A stretch of 41,080 bases of DNA. Source: Anaerolineales bacterium (GTDB taxonomy: Bacteria; Chloroflexota; Anaerolineae; Anaerolineales; Villigracilaceae). Shown here one piece after another: positions 40,401 through 41,080 of the stretch. Below the pieces are notes generated by a model. That model saw only the letters and a list, made by a program, of their open reading frames with translations, ran no database searches and was not told the DNA's origin. Numbering within the stretch: position 1 is the first letter of the stretch; every line of letters begins with the position of its first letter. The stretch covers positions 1 to 41,080 of the forward strand of contig JAFGKO010000230.1 in NCBI GenBank assembly GCA_016928525.1, in the 5' to 3' direction. The position numbers were made by a program, and so were the translations under genes.

Positions 40401-40549
40401 TGTGCATTCTAAAGTCCCACCTAGCTTGCCAAACTCTCCTTTGGGTACATGCTCAGCTTCCTGCGCCGCAATTTTGACAAGCATGATTGTTGTCTAATGT
40501 TCCAGACTCACGGCAACAAGGTGTGGCGAGGATTATATTTCATGCAACG

Positions 40550-40603
40550 CTAGGGGCAGGTCTCACGTGTGCCTGCGGCACAGTGCAGGCAGACCTGCCC
40601 TAG
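40550..40603. repeat. long hairpin CTAGGGGCAGGTCT
   Basis: CTAGGGGCAGGTCT (40550-40563) pairs with AGACCTGCCCTAG at 40591-40603, with an internal stem TGCCTGC/GCAGGCA. It lies between convergent genes and may terminate both. It shares the AGGTCT/AGACCT core with the repeat at 14176-14230. Confidence 0.7.
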
Positions 40604-40610
40604 CCGTCAT

Positions 40611-41080
40611 CTAAATGTAGAGTTTTTCCGGGTCGATCTCTTCGCGCAGCAAGCGCAACTCTTCTGCGCTGGGCGGCTCAGTGACATCCACTTTTTCAGG
40701 AAGCGCCAACTCAAAACCCGTGGCAGCCACCACATCCTCCACGCTTACGCCGGGATGGGTCGCTTTGAGGCGCATGCGTTTGCTCTGGGGGTCGTAGTCC
40801 ATCAGCGCCAGGGTCGAGACCACGTAGGCCGGGCCGGTGCCCTTGGGTAGACCAGCCTCTTCGCGCGCGCCGGGGCCGCTCAGGTAGCCGGGCGTGGTGA
40901 CGCAGTCCGTTTTGGGGACGAAGCGCCGCGCGTCATGCTGCATGATGGCCACCGTCTGCCAGCAGTGACTGCCCACGTCATTGCCACCGCCGGAGCCCGG
41001 CAGACGCGCCTTGGGATGGTCATGCTCGCCGATGGTGATGGAATTCAGGTTGCCGTAGGGGTCGATCTGCGCGCCGCCCA
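40611..41080 (-). CDS. CoA-transferase subunit B, C-terminal part
   Basis: The gene is cut by the right window edge; about 156 C-terminal residues are present. The frame is open to the edge and contains AQIDPYGNLNSITIG, then GGGNDVGSH and VVSTLALMDYDPQ, followed by LKATHPGVSVEDVVAATGFE near the end. This is the pattern of the beta subunit of class I CoA-transferases (glutaconate, 3-oxoacid or IpdB-like). Such enzymes move CoA between organic acids. The specific substrate cannot be told from the fragment. Confidence 0.85.
   Translation of the reverse strand, partial: GGAQIDPYGNLNSITIGEHDHPKARLPGSGGGNDVGSHCWQTVAIMQHDARRFVPKTDCVTTPGYLSGPGAREEAGLPKGTGPAYVVSTLALMDYDPQSKRMRLKATHPGVSVEDVVAATGFELALPEKVDVTEPPSAEELRLLREEIDPEKLYI

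Overview
The window looks like a chromosomal segment of an Anaerolineae-type member of the Chloroflexota. This is inferred from gene content, not from a phylogenetic marker: several lipoproteins with NBR1-type Ig-like domains and low-complexity Thr/Pro linkers, bacterial PH-domain membrane proteins, a bacterial translin-family protein next to ssb and a DUF3467 protein, and moderate GC. I see no rRNA, tRNA, CRISPR array, prophage or intact insertion sequence. The only mobile-element trace is a 5'-truncated transposase remnant at the left edge, but short palindromic repeats are scattered through the whole window.

Layout. 1-700: transposase remnant and a tandem GC-rich palindromic repeat. 840-3046 (-): two paralogous secreted CAP lipoproteins. 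3229-8998 (-): a degenerate DNA-methylase-like protein, a SAM methyltransferase, a family 2 glycosyltransferase and a GH13 alpha-glucosidase carrying a palindromic element in frame. 9216-11861 (+): a two-gene sensor operon in which both N-terminal receiver domains lack the phosphorylatable Asp. 12075-14667 (-): ssb, DUF3467, translin, PH-like membrane protein, DNPH1-like nucleotide hydrolase. 14838-16467 (+): cytochrome b561 and another Ig-like lipoprotein. 16508-20805 (-): phosphodiesterase/FAD oxidoreductase pair, response regulator, YbhN-type membrane protein. 20875-27095 (+): Prx-like protein, cyclic-nucleotide/PH membrane protein, def, recF, alpha/beta hydrolase, a small ORF, lepB, cupin. 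27163-27873 (-): rsmG. 27990-34985 (+): two lipoproteins, a MacAB-like efflux system and an OmpR-type two-component system. 35081-38788 (-): DUF4349 lipoprotein, metallophosphoesterase, coaBC, Nudix. 38967-40400 (+): a protein with two RanBP2-type zinc fingers. 40611-end (-): partial CoA-transferase subunit.

The best candidate for an integrated system is 27990-34985. The promoters of the lipoprotein pair and of the macA-macB-ftsX genes carry the same architecture: two CTGCACA-like boxes with an exact 11-bp period, then 6 nt, then a TASTAT -10 box. The OmpR-type regulator and kinase encoded just downstream are the obvious candidates to read them, which would make an envelope-stress regulon linking two surface lipoproteins to an efflux pump.

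A second theme is regulation and genome structure. At least seven genes have a -10-like hexamer 5-8 nt before the start codon and no Shine-Dalgarno sequence, which suggests leaderless transcripts. Several families of short inverted repeats sit exactly at gene boundaries, supply stop codons or N-terminal codons, and in one case lie inside an enzyme gene in frame.
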